Notes: generated by a model from the sequence alone, not told the origin. Counted from the stretch's first letter, positions 1-6,256 are shown. The stretch is DNA of 11,110 nucleotides from Longimicrobiaceae bacterium (GCA_030146875.1 JASLAX010000151.1:1-11110), one strand, 5' to 3'. Numbers and translations are program-made.

Positions 1-582
1 GCCCCGCCCGCCCCTCCCGTGCCGTCGGCGGGCCCGGACGTGCCGCCGCCGGCCCCCGCCGCGCCTCCCGTCCCGCCCGCCCCCCCGGCCCCGCCGGAGG
101 TGCTTCCCAGCGGGTGGTTCGGGTTCGGGATCCGCTGCGGCGACTGCGGGTGGCGGGGGGCGCAGGGCGGCGGCCGCTCCTGGTACTTCGGCGAGGCGCC
201 CGAGGTGGTGGGCGTGGAGCCCGGCACCCCCGCCGGACGGGCGGGGATGCGCCGCGGCGACCGGCTGGTGCGCATCGACGGGGTGCCCCTGACCTCGCCC
301 GCGGGCGGCCGGCGCTTCGCCGCCGTGCGCCCCGGGCAGACGGTGCGGTGGACGTACCGCCGCGGCGGTACGGAGCGCGTCGCGACCGTCACCGCGGCGC
401 GGCGCCCCGACGCGGGGCGCGCCCCCTCCGCCGCGGCCGCCTCCGGCCGCCTCCGCTGGGCGGGGAGCGTGGGCGGCTCCACGGTGGAGGTGCGCGGCGC
501 CCCCGTGAACGTCACCCGCGACGACGCCACCGGCGAGGTGGTGATCCGCAGCAGCGACATCACCGTCCGGGTGAAGCCGTAG
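1..582 (+). CDS. PDZ-domain protein, 5' end outside window
   Basis: This is the C-terminal 193 residues of a protein whose start lies before the window; the frame is open from base 1, so the GTG at 19 need not be the start. It begins with a Pro/Ala-rich linker of about 37 residues. A PDZ-like domain follows: a carboxylate-loop-like FGFGI, a CGDC motif just after it, an insertion rich in Gly, then the usual EPGTPAGRAGMRRGDRLVRI core and IDG turn. The last 40 residues form a separate beta-rich tail ending in VRVKP. PDZ domains bind exposed C-termini or beta strands, usually in periplasmic proteases or scaffolds. No protease domain is visible in this fragment, so the partner and cellular role are unknown. 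The CxxC inside the domain is unusual. The gene ends just before a hairpin terminator and converges with the next gene. Confidence 0.85.
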   Translation, partial: APPAPPVPSAGPDVPPPAPAAPPVPPAPPAPPEVLPSGWFGFGIRCGDCGWRGAQGGGRSWYFGEAPEVVGVEPGTPAGRAGMRRGDRLVRIDGVPLTSPAGGRRFAAVRPGQTVRWTYRRGGTERVATVTAARRPDAGRAPSAAAASGRLRWAGSVGGSTVEVRGAPVNVTRDDATGEVVIRSSDITVRVKP

Positions 583-630
583 GGCACGGGACGTCCTCGA
601 AGACCGGCTCGGCCTCCATCTCTCGGCACG

Positions 631-670
631 ACGAAAGCGGCGGACGCCCGGAGGCGCCCGCCGCTCTCGT
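631..670. terminator. Bidirectional hairpin terminator
   Basis: A GC stem pairs 637-648 with 653-664 (11 pairs, one A-C mismatch at 644/657) around a CGGA tetraloop, and weaker pairing extends to 631-670. It lies between two convergent genes. The plus-strand tail is CGTCCGTTC, not a run of T; the minus-strand tail is TTTCGTCG. Position and stem strength support a terminator for both genes. Confidence 0.75.
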
Positions 671-741
671 CCGTTCTACGACGAGGCGGGCGAAGTTGGA
701 GGCCGCCGCCCGCGGCCGCTGCTACGACGTCGCGCGGAGGC

Positions 742-1128
742 TCAGCGGGCGTCTTCCGGGACGCCGATCTGGCGGACGTGGATGGCGGGGGGCGAGCGGT
801 CGCCCTCCTTGCCGAACGTCACCTCGTAGTACCACCCCTTGTCGCCCTGCTCCAGCGCCTCCACCTCCTCCAGCGTGATCCCCAGCTCGCCCGCGCCGCC
901 CACCACGCGGATGGGGCCGCCGGACTCCACCTCGCGCGCGGTGAAGAGCTGCGCCATGTGCAGGGCGCCGGGCGAGCCCTGCCCCAGCAGCGTGTGCGAC
1001 GTCTCCTCGATGAAGGCGCTCAGCGGGTCCATCACGCCGTCGGCGCCGGTGGGCTGGCCCCGCTCGGGGCGGCAGAGGGTGGCGACGCGGCGGCCTTCCT
1101 CGACGAACTGGATCAGGGCGTAAGGCAT
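742..1128 (-). CDS. Hypothetical protein, 128 aa
   Basis: I do not recognise the family. The start chosen is the ATG at 1128, giving MPYALIQFVEEG; the frame stays open to 1470, but the extension is Arg/Ala-rich shadow-like sequence that crosses the neighbouring DUF2911 gene. No clear Shine-Dalgarno is seen. The protein is acidic and has no signal peptide or membrane segment, so it is probably cytoplasmic. It looks like a small alpha+beta domain: a first strand (YALIQFVE), a single Cys at 19, a helix around residues 35-65, and a C-terminal strand-rich half with KGWYYEVTF and AIHVRQIGV. It is transcribed away from the DUF2911 pair across a 133-base divergent spacer and ends at a hairpin shared with the PDZ gene. 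Ordinary codon use and a protein-like sequence argue that it is real. Confidence 0.7.
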   Translation of the reverse strand: MPYALIQFVEEGRRVATLCRPERGQPTGADGVMDPLSAFIEETSHTLLGQGSPGALHMAQLFTAREVESGGPIRVVGGAGELGITLEEVEALEQGDKGWYYEVTFGKEGDRSPPAIHVRQIGVPEDAR

Positions 1129-1261
1129 CGGTTGGGTCTTCGGGTCTCGGTTGGGAGGTTCGGGGCGTCCCTCCGGACGCGCGTGGCCGCCCGACGCACG
1201 GAACGTGCAACCCGCCGCGGCGTCACGCATCCACGCCCCCGCACTGCGACCGGAGCCCCCC
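1129..1261. promoter_or_regulatory. Divergent intergenic region
   Basis: This spacer must hold the start signals for both flanking genes. I see an 8-base direct repeat CGGTTGGG at 1129-1136 and 1148-1155, a small hairpin GCACG-GAA-CGTGC at 1196-1208, and a GGAG at 1252-1255 placed six bases before the GTG at 1262. No convincing -35/-10 pair could be assigned. Confidence 0.35.
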
Positions 1262-2455
1262 GTGCCGCGCGCCTCGTTTCCGGCCCTCCTGCTCGCCCTG
1301 GCCGCCTGCGCCCCCACGCCGGCGCGCTCTCCCTGGCCCACCTCCTCCACGTCCGAGAGCGGCGCGTTCGTGGTGCGCGTCGGCAACGACACGGTGGCGC
1401 TGGAGCGCTTCACGCGCACGGCCGACCGGCTGCGGGGATCGCTGGTCCTGCGCACCCCGCGCACCGCCACGCGCGACTACGTTGCCGAGCTGGCGCCCGA
1501 CGGCGGCGTGCGGCGCCTCACCGTCCGCCTGCGCACCCTGGGCGCGCCGAACGGGCCGCTGGCGCCGTACACGGCGGAGCTGGAGCTCCGCGGCGACTCG
1601 GTGGCCGTGGAGACGTTCACCGAGGACACGGTCTCCACGCGCCGCATCGCGCTCCGCGGGCGCACCGTCCCCTCGCTGCGGATGTCGTACGCGCTGCTGG
1701 AGCAGGCGCTTCTCGCCGCCCGGCCGGGGGACAGGGGGACCGCCTCCATCGCGCTCCTTCCGGTGGGCGGGGGAACGGCGTCGCCGCTGACGGCGCGGCG
1801 GGCGGGGGCGGGCGTGCTGGAGGTGGACGCGACGGAGCAGGGGTTCCCGGTGCGCTCCGTCGTCCGGACGGACGCGGCGGGGCGCGTGCGGTCGTGGGAC
1901 GCCACCGCCAGCACCTTCAAGCGGACGGCGGAGCGCGTGGCGCCGATGGACGTGGCGGCGCTGGCGGAGGACTTCGCGCGGCGCGACCGGGCGGGGGCGG
2001 GGCTGGGGCAGCTCTCCCCGCGCGACTCCGCCTCGGTGCGCCTGGGCGCCGCGATGGTCGCGCTGGCGTACGGGCGTCCTGCGCGGCGGGGACGCGTCGT
2101 CTTCGGCGGGATGGTGCCCTGGGGCGAGGTGTGGCGCACCGGCGCGAACGTCACGACGCAGCTCGGCACCGACCGCCCCCTCGCCTTCGGCGACGTGGTC
2201 GTCCCCCCGGGCCGCTACTCCCTCTACACCATCCCGCGGCGCGAGGGGTGGACGCTCGTCTTCAACCGCGCGCTGGGGGCGTCGGGCGCCCTGTACGACC
2301 CGTCGAAGGACGTGGCGCGCGTGCCGATGCGGGCGGAGGCCTCCGCCCGGACCGTCGAGCGGCTGGAGATGGGGATCGAGCCGGCGGGCGCGGGAGGGGT
2401 GCTCTGGGTGGCGTGGGCGGGGGTACGGGCGTCGGTTCCCTTCGCGGTGCGCTGA
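1262..2455 (+). CDS. DUF2911 lipoprotein, first tandem paralogue
   Basis: The start is the GTG at 1262, supported by a GGAG six bases upstream and by the immediate signal peptide; an upstream start at 1151 would bury it. The product has 397 residues. Residues 1-16 form a lipoprotein signal ending in LAAC (Cys16). Residues about 34-250 form a beta-rich region with no family name that I recognise, including a GAFVVRVGND start and a TRTADRL segment. Residues about 262-397 match DUF2911: YGRPARRGRVVFGGMVPWG, WRTGAN, PPGRYSLYTIP and a closing WAGVRASVPF. DUF2911 has no established biochemical role. The gene is followed 103 bases later by a full-length paralogue, so the pair arose by tandem duplication. 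It is predicted to be membrane-anchored on the outer side of the inner membrane or at the outer membrane. Domain assignment is firm; function is unknown. Confidence 0.88.
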   Translation: MPRASFPALLLALAACAPTPARSPWPTSSTSESGAFVVRVGNDTVALERFTRTADRLRGSLVLRTPRTATRDYVAELAPDGGVRRLTVRLRTLGAPNGPLAPYTAELELRGDSVAVETFTEDTVSTRRIALRGRTVPSLRMSYALLEQALLAARPGDRGTASIALLPVGGGTASPLTARRAGAGVLEVDATEQGFPVRSVVRTDAAGRVRSWDATASTFKRTAERVAPMDVAALAEDFARRDRAGAGLGQLSPRDSASVRLGAAMVALAYGRPARRGRVVFGGMVPWGEVWRTGANVTTQLGTDRPLAFGDVVVPPGRYSLYTIPRREGWTLVFNRALGASGALYDPSKDVARVPMRAEASARTVERLEMGIEPAGAGGVLWVAWAGVRASVPFAVR

Positions 2456-2465
2456 CGCGGCTCGC

Positions 2466-2494
2466 TTGCGTGCGGTCCGGCGGAACGGCACCTT
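2466..2494 (+). promoter_or_regulatory. Possible promoter for second DUF2911 gene
   Basis: TTGCGT at 2466-2471 and CACCTT at 2489-2494 are separated by 17 bases, in the gap between the two DUF2911 genes. The -35 resembles TTGACA; the -10 is a poor match to TATAAT. The two genes could equally be co-transcribed. Confidence 0.2.
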
Positions 2495-2558
2495 TCTGGG
2501 GCTCGCGCGCGCCGCGCGCGGGCCCTCCATCCGTCCACCGCACCCGGAGCCCGGCCCC

Positions 2559-3740
2559 ATGCCCCCGACCCTGCTTCGACGGGCGCTCCCCGGCGCCCTT
2601 CTCCTCCTGGCCGCCGCCGCGCCCGCCGCGTCCCAGGCGCCCGAGACCGGCGCCTTCGTCGTCCGCATGGGCCGCGACACGCTGGGCGTGGAGACGTACA
2701 CGCGCACGGCCGACCGCCTGACCGGCACCATCGTCACCCGCGCGCCCCGCACCACCGTCCGCACCTACACCGCCACGCTGCGGCCGGACGGCAGCGTCTC
2801 CCGCGTGGAGGTGGAGACCCGCCAGGCGAGCGGTCCGAACGCGCAGGCCCGCCCCACGCGCGCCGTGCTGGACGTGGGCGCGGACACCTCCGTGCTCACC
2901 GCGGCGCAGGGCGACAGCACCGTGGCGGTGCGGGTGGCGGCCCGCGGATCGCACCTGGTCCCCCAGGTGGGCTCGTTCACCTCGATGGCGTTCTACGAGC
3001 AGGCCTTTCGCCGCGCGGGCACCCTGCGCGCCGACTCGCTGAAGATGGACCTGCTCCTGGCGGGGGCCACCCGCACCTACGACCTGGAGATGCGGCGCTT
3101 CCGCGGCGACTCGGCGCACCTCACCAACATCGCCGGGCTCAGCCGGGTGCGGCTGGACCGGCGCGGGCGCATCGTGCGCTGGGACGGCACGGGCAGCACG
3201 CTCAAGGTGATCGTGGAGCGCGTTCCCTCGGTGGACCTGACGGCGCTGGCGGCGTCGTTCGCGGCGCGCGACCAGGCCGGGCAGGCGGTGGGGACGCTCT
3301 CCCCGCGCGACTCGGCGCAGATGGCGGTGGGCGGCGCGACCGTGGCGGTGAGCTACGGGCGCCCGGCCAAGCGGGGCCGCAGGATCTTCGGCGAGGTGGT
3401 GCCCTGGGGGCAGGTCTGGCGCACCGGCGCCAACGCGGCCACGGCCTTCCGCACCGACCGCGACCTGGTGATCGGCGGCACCGAGGTGCCCGCCGGCAGC
3501 TACACGCTCTGGACGATCCCCTCGCCCACGGGGTGGAAGCTGATCGTGAACAAGCAGACCGGGCAGTGGGGCACGGAGTACCGTCCGGAGCACGACCTGG
3601 CCCGCATCGACATGACGCGCGAGCCCGCCGGCATGCCGGTGGAGCGCTTCACCATCGCGCTGGAGCCCCGCGGCGCCGGCGGAGCCATCGTGATGACGTG
3701 GGACGACACCCGTGCCTCGGTGCCGTTCACGGTCAAGTAG
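2559..3740 (+). CDS. DUF2911 secreted protein, second tandem paralogue
   Basis: The start is the ATG at 2559, with GGAG at 2546-2549 and a signal peptide directly after it. The product has 393 residues. Residues 1-25 form a type I signal (LLRRALPGALLLLAAA then a likely AAS/QA cleavage) with no lipobox Cys, so this copy should be soluble in the periplasm or secreted. Residues about 31-250 align with the N-terminal region of the upstream gene: GAFVVRMGRDT, YTRTADRL, a LDRRGRIVRWDG block. Residues about 258-393 are the DUF2911 domain with SYGRPAKRGRRIFGEVVPWG, WRTGAN, PAGSYTLWTIP, NKQTGQWG and WDDTRASVPF. This copy fits the family pattern more closely than the first, which has replaced the NK..G.WG segment. 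The DNA still shares stretches with the first gene, such as 18 identical bases at 2011-2028 and 3296-3313. A strong terminator follows. Function is unknown. Confidence 0.9.
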   Translation: MPPTLLRRALPGALLLLAAAAPAASQAPETGAFVVRMGRDTLGVETYTRTADRLTGTIVTRAPRTTVRTYTATLRPDGSVSRVEVETRQASGPNAQARPTRAVLDVGADTSVLTAAQGDSTVAVRVAARGSHLVPQVGSFTSMAFYEQAFRRAGTLRADSLKMDLLLAGATRTYDLEMRRFRGDSAHLTNIAGLSRVRLDRRGRIVRWDGTGSTLKVIVERVPSVDLTALAASFAARDQAGQAVGTLSPRDSAQMAVGGATVAVSYGRPAKRGRRIFGEVVPWGQVWRTGANAATAFRTDRDLVIGGTEVPAGSYTLWTIPSPTGWKLIVNKQTGQWGTEYRPEHDLARIDMTREPAGMPVERFTIALEPRGAGGAIVMTWDDTRASVPFTVK

Positions 3741-3758
3741 GACGCGCTCGCCGCGACG

Positions 3759-3801
3759 GAGGACGGCCGCCCCGGGAGATCGATTCGGGGCGGCCGTCCT
3801 C
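3759..3801 (+). terminator. Strong hairpin terminator
   Basis: A perfect 15-bp stem pairs 3759-3773 with 3787-3801 around a 13-base loop, starting 18 bases after the stop codon of the second DUF2911 gene. The stem is followed by GTTCAC, not a T-tract. Position and perfect pairing make a Rho-independent-type terminator likely. Confidence 0.85.
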
Positions 3802-3840
3802 GTTCACACGGTCGATGCCCGACGCTCGCCCTCTCCCCAC

Positions 3841-3975
3841 GCCCGCGCCGACGACGGCTGCATCTTCAGCGGGATCGTGGGCGGCTACGCGGTCGGGAAG
3901 TCGTACGCCGCCCGCCGGCCGGCGGGCGCTACGCCGACACGAACGGCACCGTCCGCTGCGTCGGCACGGCCGCGT
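3841..3975 (+). pseudogene. Possible remnant of a small Cys-containing protein
   Basis: Reading one frame from 3841 gives ARADDGCIFSGIVGGYAVGK and a few residues more; after the palindrome at 3909-3928, a different frame from 3927 gives RYADTNGTVRCVGTAA. Each piece looks more protein-like than the Arg/Pro/Ala background of shadow frames. Neither has a start codon or ribosome binding site nearby. A frameshift near the palindrome would join them. This may be a decayed small gene or chance; I cannot name a family. Confidence 0.15.
3909..3928. repeat. 20-bp perfect palindrome
   Basis: The ten bases CGCCCGCCGG are followed directly by their reverse complement, with further GTA/TAC flanking symmetry at 3903-3905 and 3930-3932. 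It lies 181 bases after the DUF2911 stop, well beyond that gene's terminator. It could be a cruciform or protein-binding site; no function is assigned. Confidence 0.6.
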
Positions 3976-3997
3976 CCGGGTCCGCCCCGGCGCGACC

Positions 3998-4042
3998 GTG
4001 CGCACACGGGGGTGCGCGCACCGGAATGGTGCGCGCCGCACC
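3998..4042. promoter_or_regulatory. Cluster of three GTGCG/CGCAC dyads
   Basis: Three inverted repeats sharing the same half-site follow one another: GTGCGCAC at 3998-4005, GGTGCGCGCACC at 4011-4022, and GGTGCG-CGC-CGCACC at 4028-4042. Their centres are 15 and about 18 bases apart. They sit about 190 bases before the protease start and just upstream of the AT-rich patch. This could be an operator array; GC-rich DNA also produces short palindromes by chance. Confidence 0.4.
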
Positions 4043-4153
4043 GGATCGCGCCGGCACGCTTCCGGACGTAAAACGTATCCTTTACCGTGGTATGGGGTTG
4101 CGAAAGGGCGGAACCGGCGGAAATACGGCCCCTGCCTTGCTTTTCTTCCCCCC

Positions 4154-4173
4154 GGACGCCTCGCGGGGCGTCC
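4154..4173 (+). promoter_or_regulatory. Leader hairpin upstream of S8 protease
   Basis: GGACGCC at 4154-4160 pairs with GGCGTCC at 4167-4173 around a six-base loop, preceded by a pyrimidine run CTTGCTTTTCTTCCCCCC. It would lie in the 5' untranslated leader of the protease if transcription starts in the AT-rich patch. Its role is not evident. Confidence 0.35.
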
Positions 4174-4229
4174 TTCGACGGGCCGGTCGGATGCCGGCGC
4201 CGCTTCGCCATTGCTTCCCGGAGTGACCG

Positions 4230-5531
4230 ATGACCAGACGCACCCTCACCATGCTGGGCGCAGTTCTCGTGACCACCGCCGCCTGCTCCGACGTACCCGG
4301 CGGAGTCGAGCCGGAGCTCGGCGGGCCGGTCGCACACGCGCTGCAGGCGGGTCCCGAGCAGGTGGTGGAGGGTGAGGTCCTGGTGAAGTTCCGGGTCGGG
4401 GTGGACGCGGACGTGGCGGCGGACCGCATGGGGATGGGCGGCACGCACGGCGCGGCCTTCTCCGTCCTGCAGGTCGAGGTGGGCAACGAGCGCGCCGAGG
4501 CCGCGCGCCTGGCCCGCGACCCGAACGTGGAGTGGGCCGAGCCCAACTACCTGCGCCAGCCGAGCGCGATCAACCCGAACCTGTGGGCGTTCTTCAACCC
4601 CGGCGGGCTGAACATGAAGTACTCCAGCCGGAAGAGCGCGGGTCAGCCGCTCCCGGCCTCGTACGCCTCCACGGTCGACGCCGACATGGACGCGCTGGAG
4701 GGGATCGCCGTGGGCGGCGCGCCGGTGGTGGTGGGCAACATGGACACCGGTGTGGACATGTCGCACGCCGAGTTCGCCGGCCGCGTGATCGTGGGCCGCG
4801 ACTGGTACGACAACGACAACGACCCGAGCGACACCGACGGGCACGGCACGCACACCGCCGGCACCTCGGCGGGCGCCACGGTCGGCGTTGCCGGCGTGAC
4901 GGGCGCGACCGCGAACGTGAAGCTGCACGTGCAGCGCATCTGCGGGCGCCGCGGCTGCCCGAGCTCGGCCATCGCCAACGCCATCCGCGCCGCGGCCGAC
5001 GTTCCGGGCATGGTCGCCATGAACCTCTCCGTCGGCGGCGGCTCGCTCTCCACCGCCGAGCGCGACGCCATCGCCTACGCGACGGGCAAGAACGTCCTGG
5101 TGATCGCCGCGGCCGGCAACAGCAACGTCGCCACGGTCGACTGCCCGGCCTGCGATCCGAACGCCATCTCCGTCTCGGCCACCAACTGGACGGACACGCG
5201 CGCCGCCTACTCCAGCTACGGCGCCGGGCTCGACATCTCCGCGCCGGGCGGCTACTGCTACTCGAACACCACCCCCGAGGGCTGCATCTACTCCGCGGCG
5301 CGCGGCGGCGGCTACACCTGGATGCAGGGCACCTCGATGGCGACGCCGCAGGTGACGGGCGCGGCCGGCGTGGTGGCCTCGGTGAGTGGCCTGCGCGGCG
5401 CGCAGCTCCGCGCCCGCCTGCTCGGCTCGGCGGACGACATCGGCGCCGCGGGCTACGACACGCAGTTCGGCGCCGGGCGCCTGAACGTGTACCGCGCCGT
5501 GACGGGCCAGAGCCTTCTCGCCGGGCAGTAG
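4230..5531 (+). CDS. Subtilisin-family (S8) lipoprotein serine protease
   Basis: A 433-residue secreted endopeptidase. The ATG at 4230 is fixed by GGAG six bases upstream and the signal peptide that follows. Residues 1-19 form a lipoprotein-type signal ending in TTAAC (Cys19). Residues about 48-108 resemble the I9 propeptide that folds and inhibits the enzyme (EVLVKFRVG to WAEPNY). The catalytic domain spans about 160-430 with a full triad: Asp172 (NMDTGVD), His205 (DGHGTHTAGT) and Ser369 (GTSMATPQVTG), plus oxyanion Asn297 (AAAGNSN). Three close Cys pairs, 238/243, 305/308 and 343/352, suggest disulfides in an extracytoplasmic enzyme. There is no C-terminal targeting or PPC domain. It probably self-cleaves its propeptide; if the N-terminal Cys is lipidated, cleavage would leave only the propeptide attached, so the mature enzyme may be released. 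It is monocistronic, with its own long leader and terminator. All key residues are intact, so activity is likely; the substrate is unknown. Confidence 0.95.
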   Translation: MTRRTLTMLGAVLVTTAACSDVPGGVEPELGGPVAHALQAGPEQVVEGEVLVKFRVGVDADVAADRMGMGGTHGAAFSVLQVEVGNERAEAARLARDPNVEWAEPNYLRQPSAINPNLWAFFNPGGLNMKYSSRKSAGQPLPASYASTVDADMDALEGIAVGGAPVVVGNMDTGVDMSHAEFAGRVIVGRDWYDNDNDPSDTDGHGTHTAGTSAGATVGVAGVTGATANVKLHVQRICGRRGCPSSAIANAIRAAADVPGMVAMNLSVGGGSLSTAERDAIAYATGKNVLVIAAAGNSNVATVDCPACDPNAISVSATNWTDTRAAYSSYGAGLDISAPGGYCYSNTTPEGCIYSAARGGGYTWMQGTSMATPQVTGAAGVVASVSGLRGAQLRARLLGSADDIGAAGYDTQFGAGRLNVYRAVTGQSLLAGQ

Positions 5532-5553
5532 CCCCCGCGCAGGGCCTGACGGA

Positions 5554-5589
5554 CGGAGGGCCGCGCCGGGACACCGGCGCGGCCCTCCG
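5554..5589 (+). terminator. Hairpin terminator after S8 protease
   Basis: A perfect 16-bp stem pairs 5554-5569 with 5574-5589 around a GACA tetraloop, 22 bases after the stop codon. The tail is CGCGTCCGTGC with no T-tract. Confidence 0.85.
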
Positions 5590-5599
5590 CGCGTCCGTG

Positions 5600-5629
5600 C
5601 TGGCCGCGTGCCCCTCCGCCGCGTACCTT
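5600..5629 (+). promoter_or_regulatory. Possible promoter for DUF971 gene
   Basis: TACCTT at 5624-5629 lies about 40 bases before the ATG at 5671, with CTGGCC at 5600-5605 as a weak -35 candidate and an 18-base spacer. The site lies directly after the protease terminator, so a promoter is needed here, but the match is poor. Confidence 0.15.
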
Positions 5630-5670
5630 CGCGCTTCGCCGCCCGCCATCCACTCCGTCGAAGCCCCGCC

Positions 5671-6015
5671 ATGGACTCCACCACCGTACCGCCCCGCGTG
5701 AGCGGCCGCGGCGAGCCCCCGCCGCGCGAGGTGGGCCCCACCCCCGACGGCGAGCGCCTGCGCATCGTGTGGTCGGACGGCGCCGCGTCGGAGTATCCCC
5801 CGCGCTACCTGCGCCTCTCCTGCCCCTGCGCCGCCTGCGTGGAGGAGATGACGCACCGCCCGCTCCTGGACCCCGCGAAGGTGCCGCCGGACGTGCACCC
5901 CCGGCAGATCCGCTGGGTGGGCGACTACGCGCTGCGCTTCGACTGGAGCGACGGGCACGGCACGGGGATCTATCCCTGGGACTACCTCCGCGAGATCTCC
6001 CTCAGCACGGTCTGA
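5671..6015 (+). CDS. DUF971 (GBBH-like N-terminal domain) protein
   Basis: A 114-residue, probably cytoplasmic protein. The ATG at 5671 gives MDSTTVPPRV; the open frame upstream to 5608 is Arg-rich and overlaps the promoter region. Residues about 25-110 match DUF971, the domain also found at the N-terminus of gamma-butyrobetaine hydroxylase: RIVWSDGAASEYPPRYLRLSC, then CPCAAC, then DYALRFDWSDGHGTGIYPWDYL. Cys51, Cys53 and Cys56 with His96 reproduce the CxCxxC plus distant His arrangement that binds zinc in human gamma-butyrobetaine hydroxylase. No catalytic oxygenase domain follows. Stand-alone DUF971 proteins are often linked to iron-sulfur cluster carrier proteins (Mrp/ApbC), sometimes as fusions; no such gene is visible here, so a role in cluster handling is only a suggestion. 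No Shine-Dalgarno is seen. Confidence 0.88.
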   Translation: MDSTTVPPRVSGRGEPPPREVGPTPDGERLRIVWSDGAASEYPPRYLRLSCPCAACVEEMTHRPLLDPAKVPPDVHPRQIRWVGDYALRFDWSDGHGTGIYPWDYLREISLSTV

Positions 6016-6064
6016 GGCCGTTCGTCTCCGCCGGGGACCTCTCGCGCGGCCGGGCACGAAAGCC

Positions 6065-6214
6065 TCACGCGGAGGGTTGCATCCCCCCGAGCCTCGGCCT
6101 CGACCCCGTGCCGGGACTCCCCCAGCTCCCCCTCCGTCGTCGCCTCCGCACGAGGCGGAAGCCCGTCGGGCGACGGACCCTCCGCGTCTCCGCGTCCTCC
6201 GCGTCTCCGCGTGA
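6065..6214. repeat. 150-bp repeat-like element with terminal inverted repeats
   Basis: The segment opens with TCACGCGGAG (6065-6074) and closes with its reverse complement CTCCGCGTGA (6205-6214). A second arm pair, ACGCGGAGGGT at 6067-6077 and ACCCTCCGCGT at 6177-6187, overlaps it. Near the right end the 16-mer CTCCGCGTCTCCGCGT occurs twice, at 6180-6195 and 6197-6212. Strings of CTCCGCGT-type units are known as non-coding repeats in several phyla. There is no transposase. It may be a dispersed intergenic element; a genome search would decide. Confidence 0.5.
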
Positions 6215-6256
6215 AGAACGGAGGATCGGCGCGAGACGTCCGGCGGCTGGACGAGC

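Larger units (their letters stand above)
3802..4229. other. Long intergenic region upstream of S8 protease
   Basis: No convincing gene is present. In order it holds a degraded-looking coding remnant (3841-3975) with a 20-bp palindrome at 3909-3928, three clustered dyads (3998-4042), an unusually AT-rich patch for this window (about 4066-4150) that may contain the protease promoter, with TATCCT at 4076-4081 as a weak -10 candidate, and a leader hairpin at 4154-4173. The protease ribosome binding site GGAG is at 4220-4223. Confidence 0.5.

Noticed and set aside
778..2721. Long plus-strand open frame of 647 codons
   Set aside because: Antisense to the 742-1128 gene and out of frame with the first DUF2911 gene; Arg/Ala/Gly-rich with no family features, as expected of shadow frames in GC-rich DNA.
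1223..2764. Minus-strand open frame of 513 codons
   Set aside because: Antisense shadow of the first DUF2911 gene, rich in Arg, Gly and His, with no recognisable motif.
3885..5765. Long minus-strand open frame of 626 codons
   Set aside because: Lies opposite the S8 protease, whose catalytic motifs are unmistakable; the reverse product is low-complexity His/Arg/Gly/Ala sequence.
6180..6212. CRISPR-like short repeats
   Set aside because: Only two 16-base copies separated by one base, with no spacers and no cas genes.
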